From the NCBI RefSeq assembly GCF_025642785.1, contig NZ_JANZKU010000015.1, positions 1 to 64,000 on the forward strand: a DNA stretch of 64,000 nucleotides, in the 5' to 3' direction. The notes below the pieces were generated by a model that saw only the letters and a list, made by a program, of their open reading frames with translations, ran no database searches and was not told the origin of the DNA. The stretch is from Pseudomonas sp. RIT-PI-AD (GTDB lineage Bacteria; Pseudomonadota; Gammaproteobacteria; Pseudomonadales; Pseudomonadaceae). Numbering within the stretch: the stretch's first letter is position 1; every line of letters begins with the position of its first letter. A program made the translations under genes and the position numbers. Below, piece after piece: positions 48,362 to 58,353 of this stretch.

Positions 48362-49126
48362 ATGAATCCGTCCAGTCCGCTCGCCGACCGCCTCGCCCGC
48401 CGCCCGCAACGCCTCGCACTGCTGGCGCAGGTCGCCGCGCAGGGCTCGATCACCCGCGCGGCGAAAGCGGTGGGGCTGAGCTACAAGGCCGCCTGGGACG
48501 CCATCGACGAATTGAACAACCTGGCCGACGCGCCGCTGGTGGAGCGCAGCGTCGGCGGCCGCGGCGGGGGCGGCGCCCGGCTGACCGCGGAAGGCGAACG
48601 GGTACTGGCGCTGTACCAGCGCCTCGAACAGGTGCAGGCGCGCATGCTGGAGAGCGCCGGCCAGGAACGCGACCTCGAATTGCTCGGCCGCCTGCTGCTG
48701 CGCACCAGCGCCCGCAACCAATTGGGCGGCCGCGTGCGGGCCATCCATCCCCAGGGCCGCAACGACCTGATCGAGATCGAGCTCAACGGCGGTGCGCGCA
48801 TCCGTGCCCGGATCACCCGCGCCAGCACGGAAAACCTCGGGCTGGAAAACGGCAGCAGGGTGATCGCCCTGATGAAGGCCGGCGGGCTCGAGGTGCAGCC
48901 GCCGGCCAGCCCGGTGGCGCCGGACGGCAACGCCCTCGACGGTCGCATCGAACGCCTGCTGGCGGCCGACGAGGGCCCCTGGGAAGTGCGCATCGGCCTG
49001 CCCGGCGGGCAAACTCTCTGCGCACTGTGCGAGGCGCGACGCCTGCGCGAGCAGGCGCTGGACGAGGGTTCGCCGGTGCGCGTGACCTTCGCCGCCGCCC
49101 AGGTATTGCTGGGCACGCCGCTGTAG
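48362..49126 (+). CDS. ModE-like molybdate-responsive regulator
   Basis: 254 aa. An N-terminal winged helix (ITRAAKAVGLSYKAAWDAID) is followed by VERSVGGRGGGGARLT, a ModE signature. Two Mop/TOBE-type repeats follow (about 120-185 and 195-254; SARNQLGGRVRAI). ModE binds molybdate through these domains and controls modABC and molybdoenzymes. No mod genes are in the window. Confidence 0.88.
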   Translation: MNPSSPLADRLARRPQRLALLAQVAAQGSITRAAKAVGLSYKAAWDAIDELNNLADAPLVERSVGGRGGGGARLTAEGERVLALYQRLEQVQARMLESAGQERDLELLGRLLLRTSARNQLGGRVRAIHPQGRNDLIEIELNGGARIRARITRASTENLGLENGSRVIALMKAGGLEVQPPASPVAPDGNALDGRIERLLAADEGPWEVRIGLPGGQTLCALCEARRLREQALDEGSPVRVTFAAAQVLLGTPL

Positions 49127-49183
49127 CGCCACGCGAGCGACGCACAGGCGCTACACTGAGCCTCCCGACACCGGATGCGCAGC

Positions 49184-50158
49184 ATGTCTCACCCCTTCGC
49201 CACCCTCACCCCCGATCTGGTCCTCGACGCTGTGGAAAGCCTCGGGTATCTCAGCGACGCCCGCGTGCTGGCGCTGAACAGCTACGAAAACCGCGTCTAT
49301 CAGGTGGGCATCGAGGACGAACAGCCGCTGATCGCCAAGTTCTACCGGCCGGCTCGCTGGAGCGACGCGGCGATCCGCGAGGAGCACGCGTTCAGCGCCG
49401 AGCTGGCGGAGCGCGACGTACCGGTGGTGGCGCCGCTGGAGCGCGACGGCGAGACCCTGTTCGAGCATGCCGGCTTCCGTTTCGCCCTGTTTCCCCGGCG
49501 GGGCGGCCGCGCCCCGGAGCCCGGCAACCTGGACCAGTTGTACCGCCTTGGCCAATTGCTCGGGCGCCTGCACGGCGTGGGGGCGATGCATCCCTTCGCC
49601 CACCGCGAGAGCCTGGAAGTGCGCAACTTCGGCCACGACTCCCTGGCCACCCTGCTGGAGGGCGGCTTCATTCCCCGTGCCCTGCTGCCGGCCTACGAGT
49701 CGGTGGCGCGCGACCTGCTCGGGCGCCTCGACCGGCTGTTCGCCGAGACCCGCTACACGCCGATCCGCCTGCACGGCGACTGCCACCCCGGCAACCTGCT
49801 CTGCCGCGACGACGCCTTCCACATCGTCGACCTCGACGATTGCCGCATGGGCCCGGCGTTGCAGGACGTCTGGATGATGCTCGCCGGCGATCGCCACGAA
49901 CGCCTCGGGCAACTCTCCGAGCTGGTGGACGGCTACCAGGAATTCCACGACTTCGACACCCGCGAACTGCCCCTGGTGGAAGGCCTCCGCGCCCTCCGGC
50001 TGATGCACTACAGCGCCTGGCTGGCGCGGCGCTGGGACGACCCCGCCTTCCCCCACAGCTTTCCCTGGTTCGGCAGCGAGCGCTATTGGGGCGAACAGGT
50101 GCTGGCCCTGCGCGAGCAGTGCGCCGCCCTCGACGAACCGCCGCTGCGGCTGTTCTGA
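49184..50158 (+). CDS. srkA: Stress-response Ser/Thr protein kinase SrkA (YihE)
   Basis: 324 aa. The phosphotransferase-type catalytic loop is LHGDCHPGNLL and the metal-binding segment DLDDCRMGP. The N-terminal lobe (VLALNSYENRVYQVGIED) is distinctive of YihE. In E. coli it phosphorylates proteins and antagonises stress-induced death. ATG 49184 gives the usual length; a start at 49175 adds three residues. Confidence 0.9.
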   Translation: MSHPFATLTPDLVLDAVESLGYLSDARVLALNSYENRVYQVGIEDEQPLIAKFYRPARWSDAAIREEHAFSAELAERDVPVVAPLERDGETLFEHAGFRFALFPRRGGRAPEPGNLDQLYRLGQLLGRLHGVGAMHPFAHRESLEVRNFGHDSLATLLEGGFIPRALLPAYESVARDLLGRLDRLFAETRYTPIRLHGDCHPGNLLCRDDAFHIVDLDDCRMGPALQDVWMMLAGDRHERLGQLSELVDGYQEFHDFDTRELPLVEGLRALRLMHYSAWLARRWDDPAFPHSFPWFGSERYWGEQVLALREQCAALDEPPLRLF

Positions 50159-50264
50159 GCGGCGAAGTGGCTTTTCCTGCAGGAAAAAACCTGGCCGCGC
50201 AGACAAGCGCGCGAACGACCCCCTAGAATGGCGCGCTCATCCGCTGTCTGAACAAGGACCTGCA

Positions 50265-51170
50265 ATGGGCACCGCCAACCCTCGCCGCGGCTACATCCTC
50301 GGCCTCGCCGCCTACATCATGTGGGGTCTGTTCCCGCTCTACTTCAAAGCCATCGAAGCGGTGCCGCCGCTGGAGATCGTGGTCCACCGGGTGCTCTGGT
50401 CGGCCCTGTTCGGCCTGTTGCTGCTGCTGGCGTGGAAGCACCCGGGCTGGTGGCGCGACCTCTGCGCCCATCCCCGGCGCTTCGCCATCCTGACCCTGAG
50501 CGGCGCGCTGATCGCCAGCAACTGGCTGGTCTACGTCTGGGCGGTGAACAACGGCCGCATGCTCGAAGCCAGCCTCGGCTACTACATCAATCCCCTGGTG
50601 AACGTCCTGCTCGGCATGTTGCTGCTGGGCGAACGCCTGCGCCGCCTGCAATGGCTGGCGGTGTCCCTGGCGGCCCTGGGCGTGGCGCAGCAGGTGTGGC
50701 AGGTCGGCAGCCTGCCCTGGGTGTCCCTGGTGCTGGCGCTGACCTTCGCCTTCTACGGCCTGATCCGCAAGCAGGCGCCGGTGGCGGCGCTGCCCGGGCT
50801 GGTGGTGGAAACCTGGTTGCTGGTGCCGCTGGCCCTCGGCTGGCTGATCTTCAACCCGGCCGCGCTCACCGAGCAGGCGAGCTTCTGGAGCACGTCCGAC
50901 GCCTGGTGGCTGGCCGCCGCCGGGCCGATCACCCTGTTCCCGCTGATCTGTTTCAACGCCGCCGCCCGCCACCTGCCCTATACCGCCCTGGGCTTCCTGC
51001 AATACGTGGCGCCGACCCTGGTGTTGCTGCTGGCGATCTTCGTCTTCGGCGAACATTTCGATCCGGCGCGGTTGCTGGCCTTCGTCTGCATCTGGGCGGG
51101 CCTGGCGATCTACAGCCTGGATGCCGTGCTGGCGCTGCGGCGCAACCGCCTGGAAACGGCGGCGTCCTGA
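50265..51170 (+). CDS. rarD: RarD, EamA-family permease
   Basis: 301 aa, ten predicted membrane helices in two EamA repeats. The RarD N-terminus GYILGLAAYIMWGLFPLYFK and ASNWLVYVWAVNNGRMLEASLGYYINPL (about residues 85-112) are diagnostic. The transported substrate is unknown; RarD was named for a chloramphenicol-sensitivity phenotype in E. coli. Confidence 0.93.
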   Translation: MGTANPRRGYILGLAAYIMWGLFPLYFKAIEAVPPLEIVVHRVLWSALFGLLLLLAWKHPGWWRDLCAHPRRFAILTLSGALIASNWLVYVWAVNNGRMLEASLGYYINPLVNVLLGMLLLGERLRRLQWLAVSLAALGVAQQVWQVGSLPWVSLVLALTFAFYGLIRKQAPVAALPGLVVETWLLVPLALGWLIFNPAALTEQASFWSTSDAWWLAAAGPITLFPLICFNAAARHLPYTALGFLQYVAPTLVLLLAIFVFGEHFDPARLLAFVCIWAGLAIYSLDAVLALRRNRLETAAS

Positions 51171-51257
51171 GCCCGTCGCCGCGCCAGGCCCGAGGCGGGC
51201 GCGGAACTCGAACCCGCCGTCGTCACGGCTCGCGCAGGGCGCGGCCGACGGCGCCGG

Positions 51258-51776
51258 TCAGCGGACCAGGCGCTCCCAGGTTTCGAACACGTGGGCGGGC
51301 GCGTCCTGCGCCGCGGCGTGGGCCTCGCGGGCCGTGAGGCGCCACTCGGTCTCGTCGACGCGGGGGAAATAGGCGTCGCCCTCGGGGGACAGGGCGATCC
51401 GCGTCAGGTACAGGCGCTCGGCCCGCGCCAGGGCCTGCCCATAGAGTTGCGCGCCCCCGATCAGCATCAGCTCTTCGGCGCCCTCCGCGTCGGCCCAGGC
51501 GTCGGCGCGGGCCAGGGCGGCGTCCAGGGACGCGAACACCTCGGCGCCCTCCAGGCGCAGATCCGCCTGCCGGCTGACCACCAGGTTGAGCCGGCCCGGC
51601 AGCGGCCTGCCGAGGGAATCCCAGGTCTTGCGCCCCATGACGATCGGCTTGCCGAGGGTCAGCGCCTTGAAGTGCTTGAGGTCCGCCGGCAGGTGCCAGG
51701 GCATGCGGTTGTCGCGGCCGATCACGCGATTGTCGGCGAAGGCGGCGATCAGGCAGAGGGGGCGAGTACTGTTCAT
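51258..51776 (-). CDS. folA: Dihydrofolate reductase
   Basis: 172 aa. Substrate and NADPH motifs: GRDNRMPWHLPADLKHFK, VMGRKTWDSLGRPLPGR and MLIGGAQLYGQAL. It regenerates tetrahydrofolate and is the trimethoprim target. It converges with rarD and is divergent from the NERD-helicase gene, only 109 bp away. Confidence 0.97.
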   Translation of the reverse strand: MNSTRPLCLIAAFADNRVIGRDNRMPWHLPADLKHFKALTLGKPIVMGRKTWDSLGRPLPGRLNLVVSRQADLRLEGAEVFASLDAALARADAWADAEGAEELMLIGGAQLYGQALARAERLYLTRIALSPEGDAYFPRVDETEWRLTAREAHAAAQDAPAHVFETWERLVR

Positions 51777-51885
51777 GGCGGCGAGGATAGCGGCAAACCG
51801 CCACTGGGCGGAAGTCAGGGGTGCCCGGGGAGCGGGCGAACGGGTAAGCTGCCCCGCCTATCGCGCCCGCCTTCACGGAAGAACC

Positions 51886-53736
51886 ATGGCCACGCTCCTG
51901 CCGACGCTGAACACCTGCCTGCCCCGCATGACCTCCGGCGAACGCCGCTTCGCCCGCTGCCTGGAAAGCAAGCTGGAAGAGGATTACCTCTGCTGGTACG
52001 ACGTGCCCCTGGGCCCGCGGCGCCTGCATCCGGACTTCGCCATCCTGCACCCGCGCCGCGGCCTGCTGATCCTTGAGGTCAAGGACTGGAAACTGGACAC
52101 CATCCAGTCCCTGGACCCCGACCGCGCCACCCTCCTGACCGCCCAGGGGCAGGTCCGCGTGCCCAACCCGCTGGAGCAGGCGCGGCAGTATTGCCATGTG
52201 CTGGTCGGGCTGCTGCAACGGGACCCGGCGCTCCTCCAGGACAGCGGTCCCTACCAGGGCAAGCTGCGTTTCGCCTGGGGCTACGGCGTGGTGCTCGCCA
52301 ACATCACCCGGCAGCAGTTCGAGCGTACCGACCTGTCCCAGGTGCTGCCCGCCAATCGGGTGATCTGCAAAGACGAGATGCAGGAGAACAGCGACGCGGA
52401 GGCATTCCAGCAACGCCTGTGGGACATGTTCAGCGTGCGTTTCGACCGCTTGATGAGCATGCCGGAGGTCGAGCGCGTGCGCTGGCACCTGTTCCCGGAA
52501 CTGCGCCTGGAGCCGACCCAGACCTCGCTGTTCGCCGAGAGCGATTCACCCGCCGACCTGCTCGCCGCCCTCCCCGACCTGGTCCGCGTCATGGACCTGC
52601 AGCAGGAGCAATTGGCGCGCAGTCTCGGCGACGGTCACCGGATCATCCACGGCGTGGCCGGGTCGGGTAAGACCATGATCCTCGGCTACCGCTGCCTGAA
52701 ACTGGCCCAGGCGCTGCACAAGCCGATCCTGGCGCTGTGTTACAACCGGACCCTGGCGGCCAAGCTGGCGCACATGATCGTCCTGCACGGCCTGGCCGAA
52801 AAGGTGAGCGTGCAGCACTTCCATGGCTGGTGCGCCGAGCAATTGCGCCTGTACCAGGTCGCCGCGCCGAGCTTCGGGCCGCATTACTGGAAGGACCTGG
52901 CCAACCGCGTGCTGGGCGGCCTGGACAGCGGGCAGATTCCCAGCGGCCAGTACGGCGCCATCCTGATCGACGAGGGCCACGACTTCGAACCCGACTGGTT
53001 GCGCCTGGTGGTGCGGATGGTCGATCCGTCCACCGAATCGCTGCTGGTGCTCTATGACGACGCCCAGGCGATCTACGGCAACCGGCGGCAATTCAGCTTT
53101 TCCAGCGTCGGCATCCAGGCCCGCGGGCGTACCACCATCCTGCGCCTGAACTACCGCAATACGGCGCAGGTGCTGCAGGTGGCTCTGGATTTCGCCCGCG
53201 AATGGCTGTCGCCCCAGGAAGCGGAGGACGACGGCGTCCCGCTGATTCCACCGGAGAGCGCCGGACGCCATGGCCCCGCGCCGCGCTGGCAGGACTGCCT
53301 CGACGAGGCCGAGGAGTACCGGCGGATCGGCGAATTCCTCGAGGAGCGCCAGCGCCGCGAGATCGCCTGGAACGAAATGGCCGTGCTCTGCCGGACCAAC
53401 CAGGAACGGGAAAACGTCGCCCGTCGCCTGCAGACCATGGGCATTCCCGTGGAATTGGCCGGCAAGGATACGAAACGGGCCTTCGACCCCGCCGCCGACT
53501 CGGTGAAGATCGTCACCCTGCACGCCAGCAAAGGCCTCGAATTCAAGGTGATCGCGATTCCCGGCATCGGCCGTTTGCCGCTGGCCCAGGCCGACAGCGA
53601 AGCGGACGAGGCGCGCCTGCTCTACGTGGGCATGACCCGGGCCATGGACCACCTGCTGCTGACCGCCAGCGCCGATTCGGTGTTCGCCCGGCGCCTGCGG
53701 CAGATCGCCCAGGGTGCGCCCCAGGCGGCGGGCTGA
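51886..53736 (+). CDS. NERD-domain plus UvrD-like helicase fusion
   Basis: 616 aa. The N-terminal ~130 residues form a NERD (nuclease-related) domain with a PD-(D/E)xK-like [21 protein letters not shown] core. Then come a superfamily I ATPase core with Walker A GVAGSGKT (256-263), Walker B IDEGH (D362, E363), LNYRNT, and motif [13 protein letters not shown], and motif VI-like YVGMTRAMD. Such fusions are linked to DNA repair or processing and occur in some defence loci. No neighbouring defence gene is seen, and the spot is between folA and glpQ. GGAAGAA precedes ATG 51886. Confidence 0.88.
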   Translation: MATLLPTLNTCLPRMTSGERRFARCLESKLEEDYLCWYDVPLGPRRLHPDFAILHPRRGLLILEVKDWKLDTIQSLDPDRATLLTAQGQVRVPNPLEQARQYCHVLVGLLQRDPALLQDSGPYQGKLRFAWGYGVVLANITRQQFERTDLSQVLPANRVICKDEMQENSDAEAFQQRLWDMFSVRFDRLMSMPEVERVRWHLFPELRLEPTQTSLFAESDSPADLLAALPDLVRVMDLQQEQLARSLGDGHRIIHGVAGSGKTMILGYRCLKLAQALHKPILALCYNRTLAAKLAHMIVLHGLAEKVSVQHFHGWCAEQLRLYQVAAPSFGPHYWKDLANRVLGGLDSGQIPSGQYGAILIDEGHDFEPDWLRLVVRMVDPSTESLLVLYDDAQAIYGNRRQFSFSSVGIQARGRTTILRLNYRNTAQVLQVALDFAREWLSPQEAEDDGVPLIPPESAGRHGPAPRWQDCLDEAEEYRRIGEFLEERQRREIAWNEMAVLCRTNQERENVARRLQTMGIPVELAGKDTKRAFDPAADSVKIVTLHASKGLEFKVIAIPGIGRLPLAQADSEADEARLLYVGMTRAMDHLLLTASADSVFARRLRQIAQGAPQAAG

Positions 53737-53806
53737 GGGCCTGTCGCCGAAACGTCACGCGCAAGGCGCATGCTGGGGGCACTGTCCCACGGAAAGGAAG
53801 CCCTCC

Positions 53807-54929
53807 ATGCGTCGCCCCAGCCCGTTTTTCCGCCGCCTCGGTGCCGCCCTGCTGCTCCTGCCCTTGCACGGCCTGGCCCTCGCTGCCCAGCCCGAAGCCG
53901 TCGGGACAGCGCCGGCCAGCACCTCCTTGTACGAACAGCGGCCCCTGGTGATCGGCCATCGCGGTGCCAGCGGCTACGTGCCGGAACACACCCTGGCGTC
54001 CTACGCGCTGGCGGTGCTGCAAGGCGCCGACTACGTCGAGCCGGACCTGGTGATGACCCGCGACGGGCACCTGATCGCCCGCCACGACAACGAGCTGGGG
54101 GCTGACCACGGACGTCGCCGCGCATCCCGAATTCGCCGCGCGCCGACGCACCCAGAAGGTGGATGGGGTGGTCACCGAGGGCTGGTTCAGCGAAGACTTC
54201 AGCCTGGCCGAGATCAAGCGCCTGCGCGCCATCGAGCGGATTCCCCAGCTGCGCCCGGGCAACGCACGGCTGGACGGCGCCTTCGCCGTGCCGACCCTGG
54301 AGGAAATCATCGACCTGGTGAAGTCCCTGCAAATCAGCCAGGGACGGCGTATCGGCCTCTACCTGGAGACCAAGCATCCCAGCCATTTCCAGGCCCTCGG
54401 CCTGGACCTGGAACGCCCGCTGGTGCGCACCCTGCAACGCAACGGGTACCTCGGCCGGCAGGCGCCGGTGTACATCCAGTCCTTCGAGGTGGACAACCTC
54501 AAGAGCCTGTCGCGGCTCACCTCGATCCGCCTGGTGCAACTGCTGGGCAGCGGCCAGCCCGACGACCAGCGCCGCGCCGGCAAGCCCCTGACCTATGCGC
54601 AGATGGCCACGCCGGCCGGTCTGGCCGCCATCGCCCGCTACGCCAGCGCGGTGGGCCCGGACAAGGGCTACGTGATCCCCCGCGACAGCGCGGGCCGGCT
54701 CGGCGTGCCGACGACCTTCGTCGCCGACGCCCATGCCGCCGGCCTGCGCGTGCATCCCTACAGCTTCCGCGCGGAGAACGCCTTCCTGCCGCTGGAGCTG
54801 CGCAACAGCGCCGACCCGCAGGCGCGCGGCGACATCCGCGCCGAACTCCAGGCATTCCTCGCGACCGGTATCGATGGCCTGTTCATCGATCAGCCGGACA
54901 TCGCGGTGGGGCTGCGGGAAAACCGCTGA
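53807..54929 (+). pseudogene. glpQ: Glycerophosphodiester phosphodiesterase glpQ with one-base frameshift
   Basis: Two frames give one GlpQ. The first has a signal peptide ([17 protein letters not shown]), the catalytic [12 protein letters not shown] and VEPDLV, and ARHDNELG, then loses the frame. The second starts at [11 protein letters not shown] (about 54102) and runs through [18 protein letters not shown] and GLFIDQPD. The break is a run of five Gs (54097-54101); four Gs would restore a 373-aa periplasmic enzyme of normal size. GlpQ releases glycerol-3-phosphate from deacylated phospholipids. This may be a natural mutation, slippage-prone switch, or sequencing error. Confidence 0.88.
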
Positions 54930-54941
54930 CGCCGGCGGGCG

Positions 54942-55313
54942 TCAGTCGCAGCGCAGGTTGGCGCCCGCTGCGCTGCCCTTCTCCGTCAGCGCCGCCTTCA
55001 TCCGCTTGCAATGCCGGGACGCGCGCTCCGCGGCGTGGTCCAGGCTCGGATCGCCGGTCGGCTCGGGGTGTTCTTCATCGGCGAAACGGATCTGCACCCA
55101 GGGCGCTTCCGGCTGCACCGGGAAACGGCTCGGCGTAGGCACCTCGCGCCTCGTCTGGGTCCCCGCCGCGCTCGCCGGCAGTTCGGGACGCAACTGCTCG
55201 GCGTTCACGCCGTAACGCTGCGACAGGATGCTTTCGTGGTTTTCCGTGGCGTCGGCGAAGCCGGCGAGGCTCGCCAGCAGGCCGCAAAGCCCCAAGGTTC
55301 CATAGATGCTCAT
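54942..55313 (-). CDS. Small secreted hypothetical protein
   Basis: 123 aa with a good GGAGG Shine-Dalgarno. The start [20 protein letters not shown] is a signal peptide, probably cleaved near ADA. The mature part is proline/glutamate rich with two cysteines (one in HCKRMKAAL, one at the C-terminus). It is convergent with glpQ. No family function is known to me. Coding is supported by signal peptide, ribosome site and position. Confidence 0.75.
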   Translation of the reverse strand: MSIYGTLGLCGLLASLAGFADATENHESILSQRYGVNAEQLRPELPASAAGTQTRREVPTPSRFPVQPEAPWVQIRFADEEHPEPTGDPSLDHAAERASRHCKRMKAALTEKGSAAGANLRCD

Positions 55314-55360
55314 GTCGTTCCTCCTGTTGCTGGGTGGCCGACGTTCCCCCCGCGGAAGAA

Positions 55361-55383
55361 CGCCCGGCCAGACTGGCCGGGCG
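55361..55383. promoter_or_regulatory. 10-bp hairpin in the leader of the 54942-55313 gene
   Basis: CGCCCGGCCA/TGGCCGGGCG with a 3-nt loop. It lies 48 bp upstream of the minus-strand start codon, not at a gene end, so it may be an attenuator or RNA structure. On the minus strand TTCTTCC follows. Confidence 0.45.
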
Positions 55384-55576
55384 CGTTGTCCGCCACACCC
55401 TCCGATGAGGGCCTGAAGACAGGCGGGCCCGCTACCCCGGCGAAAAAAAGGCGCGATGATACCCGCTATGCCGGGCGAACGTCGCGCGGCGGGTTTTGCT
55501 ATGGTGCGCGGAATCCGACTACCCGGCGGCTGCGGACCCTGGCCGTGCGCCGCCCGCCCGACCCACTGGAGGCGAT

Positions 55577-56962
55577 GTGAAACGTTCGACCGACCCCGGC
55601 CTGGATGCCTACTGGCTGGCCGAAGCGGTACGCCTGCGCGAAGAGCAGGGCGGCCCCCTGGAAGACAGCGAAGCCCGCCGCCAGGCCATCGCCGGCGGCG
55701 GCGACCTGGAAACCCGGATCCTCGCCCGCGCCCACTGGCTCGGGCGCCGCGAGGGCCTGCTGGACGCACAACGCCTCTGGCGCCAGGGCGCTACCCTGGC
55801 GCTGATCCTGCTGGCCCTGCTGGCGGCGTTCAGCGGCGCCGGCCTGGCCGTCGCCGCGCTCGGCGACGGCAGCCGCCCGGTCAACGTGTTCTGGGCCCTG
55901 GCCGGGCTGCTCGGCCTGCATCTGTTGAGCCTGTCGGGCTGGGCGCTGGCGTTCGTCGCCGGGGGCGACGCCGCCGGTGCCCTCGGCCGCCTTTGGCTGT
56001 GGCTGAGCGGCCGCCTGGCGCGGGACGCCCGCGCCGCCCACCTGGCCCCGGCCCTGCTGGTGCTGCTCGGGCGGGCGCGACTGACCCGCTGGGCGCTGGG
56101 GTCGCTGGTGCACGGCCTGTGGTCCCTGGCGCTGCTGGCGGCCCTGGCCGTGCTGCTGGGCCTGCTTGCCACCCGGCGCTACGGCTTCGTCTGGGAAACC
56201 ACCCTGCTCGACAGCGACACCTTCATCGGCCTGACCCAGGCCCTCGGCGCCTTGCCGGCGCTGCTGGGCTTCCCCCAGCCGGACGCCGAGACCATCCGCG
56301 CCAGCGGCGACCAGGCTCTCGGCGGCGAAGCGGCGCGGCACGCCTGGGCCGGCTGGTTGGTAGGGGTCCTGACGGTCTACGGGGTGCTGCCGCGCCTGCT
56401 GCTCGGCGGCCTGTGCCTGCTGCGTGGGCGCCAGGCCCGCGCGCGTCTCGCCCTGGACCTGCAAGAACCCGGTTATAGCCTGTTGCGCGAGCGCCTGATG
56501 CCCGCCAGCGAACGGCTCGGCATCCGCGACCCGGCCCCCGAACGCCTCAGCGAACCCCCGGCTCCGGCGTCGGGCGCGGGCAGCGCCGGCGCCTTGCTGG
56601 TGGCGGTGGAGCTGGATGATCGCCGTGCCTGGCCACCACCGCTGCCCGACGGGGTAGCCGACGCCGGGGTCCTCGACGACGGTACCCAGCGCCGCCGCCT
56701 GCTGGAGCAGCTCACCCGTTACCCGCCGGCGCGCCTGGTGATCGCCTGCGACCCACGGCGCTCGCCCGACCGCGGCACCCTGGCGCTGCTCGGCGAACTG
56801 GCCCGCTGCGCCGGGGCCACCCGCGTCTGGTTGCTGCAACCGCCGCCCGGCGAGGCGCTCGACAGCCAGCGCCTGGGCGACTGGCACCTCGCCCTGGAGC
56901 GCCTCGGCCTGGCCCATGCCACGCCATCGCCGCTGGACTGGCTGGAGCGCGGCCATGACTGA
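55577..56962 (+). CDS. DUF2868 membrane protein
   Basis: 461 aa from GTG 55577, preceded by GGAGG. After a soluble N-terminus (about 1-70) come four hydrophobic segments (for example LALILLALLAAFSGAGLAV and SLALLAALAVLLGLLA). A soluble C-terminal domain ends at LGLAHATPSPLDWLERGHD. It always pairs with the downstream GTPase in pseudomonads as far as I recall, and they overlap by 8 bp. A membrane partner or anchor for the GTPase is a reasonable inference. No enzymatic motif is visible. Confidence 0.82.
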   Translation: MKRSTDPGLDAYWLAEAVRLREEQGGPLEDSEARRQAIAGGGDLETRILARAHWLGRREGLLDAQRLWRQGATLALILLALLAAFSGAGLAVAALGDGSRPVNVFWALAGLLGLHLLSLSGWALAFVAGGDAAGALGRLWLWLSGRLARDARAAHLAPALLVLLGRARLTRWALGSLVHGLWSLALLAALAVLLGLLATRRYGFVWETTLLDSDTFIGLTQALGALPALLGFPQPDAETIRASGDQALGGEAARHAWAGWLVGVLTVYGVLPRLLLGGLCLLRGRQARARLALDLQEPGYSLLRERLMPASERLGIRDPAPERLSEPPAPASGAGSAGALLVAVELDDRRAWPPPLPDGVADAGVLDDGTQRRRLLEQLTRYPPARLVIACDPRRSPDRGTLALLGELARCAGATRVWLLQPPPGEALDSQRLGDWHLALERLGLAHATPSPLDWLERGHD

Positions 56963-58346
56963 AGCCCTGACCCTGGCGGTGGTCGGCCACACCAACGTCG
57001 GCAAGACCTCACTGTTGCGCACCCTCACCCGCGACCGCGGCTTCGGCGAGGTGTCCCATCGCCCCAGCACCACACGCCACGTCGAGGGCGCGCGGCTGTC
57101 GGTGGACGGTGAGGCGCTGCTGGAGCTGTACGACACGCCCGGCCTGGAGGACGCCATCGCCCTGCGCGACCACCTCGACGCCCTGGAACGCCCCGGCGAG
57201 CGCCTCGACGGCCCGTCCAGGCTGGCACGCCTGCTGGAGGGCAACGAAGCCCGCGGCCGTTTCGAGCAGGAGGCCAAGGTGATCCGCCAGTTGCTCGCCT
57301 CCGACGCCGGCCTCTACGTCATCGACGCCCGCGAGCCGGTGCTGGCCAAGTACCGCGACGAGCTGGCGGTGCTGGCGATGTGCGGCCGGCCGCTGCTGCC
57401 GGTGCTGAACTTCGTCGCCGCCGCGTCCCACCGCGAGGCGGACTGGCGCGAAGCCCTGGCCCGTCTCGGCCTGCACGCCCTGGTGAAGTTCGACAGCGTG
57501 GCGCCGCCGCTGGACGGTGAGCGGCGGCTCTACGAGAGCCTCGCCCTGCTGCTGGAAAAGGCTCGCCCGCAACTGGAGCGCCTGATCGCCGACCACGAGG
57601 CGCAACAGGTCTCGCGCCGCCAGGCCGGCGCGCGGCTGATCGCCGACCTGCTACTGGACGCCGCGGCCTGTCGCCGCAGCGTCGTCGCCCAACCGGACCT
57701 CGAACGCGCCGCCGTGCGCGACCTGCACCGGCGGGTGCGCCAGCGCGAACAGCGCTGCGTCGAGGCGCTGTTGCAGCTCTACGCCTTTCGCGCCGACGAC
57801 GCCGAGGCCGGCGACCTGCCGTTGCTCGACGGCCGCTGGGGCGACGACCTGTTCAACCCGGAAACCCTGCGTCGGCTCGGCGTGCAACTGGGCGGCGGTG
57901 TAGCGGCCGGCGCGGCGGCCGGTGTCGGGATCGACCTGCTGGTGGGCGGCCTCACGCTGGGCGCCGCGACACTGATCGGCGCGCTCGCCGGCGGCGGCGC
58001 GCAAACCGCCCGGCACTACGGCAATCGCCTGCTGGGCAAGCTCAAGGGCCAGCGCGAGCTGACCCTGGACGATGCGGTGCTGCGCCTGCTGGCGCTGCGC
58101 CAGGGCCAATTGCTACAGGCCCTGGCGGCTCGCGGTCACGCCGCCTTCGAGGCCGTGCGGCTGACCTTGCCGCAGGAAGAGGGCTGGCGCAGCGGTCGCC
58201 TGCCGGATGCCCTGCGCAATGCGCGCGCGCATCCGGAGTGGTCGTCCCTCAACCCCGGCGCGAAGCCCGAGCAACCCGAGCGGCGGACACACCTGGAGGC
58301 GCTGGCGGCCAGCCTGCTGGTCGAGACCGGGCCACCGGCCCCCTGA
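56955..58346 (+). CDS. GTPase with DUF3482 domain
   Basis: 463 aa. G1 is GHTNVGKT (11-18), G3 is DTPG (60-63), with later VIDAREP and a possible G4-like segment. Beyond the GTPase domain, a DUF3482 region includes a long hydrophobic glycine/alanine stretch (about 315-350, GGGVAAGAAAGVGIDLLVGG), which could insert in membrane. The start overlaps the DUF2868 gene by 8 bp. Function is unknown; the arrangement resembles dynamin-like or Era-like membrane GTPases only in general. Confidence 0.85.
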   Translation: MTEALTLAVVGHTNVGKTSLLRTLTRDRGFGEVSHRPSTTRHVEGARLSVDGEALLELYDTPGLEDAIALRDHLDALERPGERLDGPSRLARLLEGNEARGRFEQEAKVIRQLLASDAGLYVIDAREPVLAKYRDELAVLAMCGRPLLPVLNFVAAASHREADWREALARLGLHALVKFDSVAPPLDGERRLYESLALLLEKARPQLERLIADHEAQQVSRRQAGARLIADLLLDAAACRRSVVAQPDLERAAVRDLHRRVRQREQRCVEALLQLYAFRADDAEAGDLPLLDGRWGDDLFNPETLRRLGVQLGGGVAAGAAAGVGIDLLVGGLTLGAATLIGALAGGGAQTARHYGNRLLGKLKGQRELTLDDAVLRLLALRQGQLLQALAARGHAAFEAVRLTLPQEEGWRSGRLPDALRNARAHPEWSSLNPGAKPEQPERRTHLEALAASLLVETGPPAP

Positions 58347-58353
58347 GCGCCGC

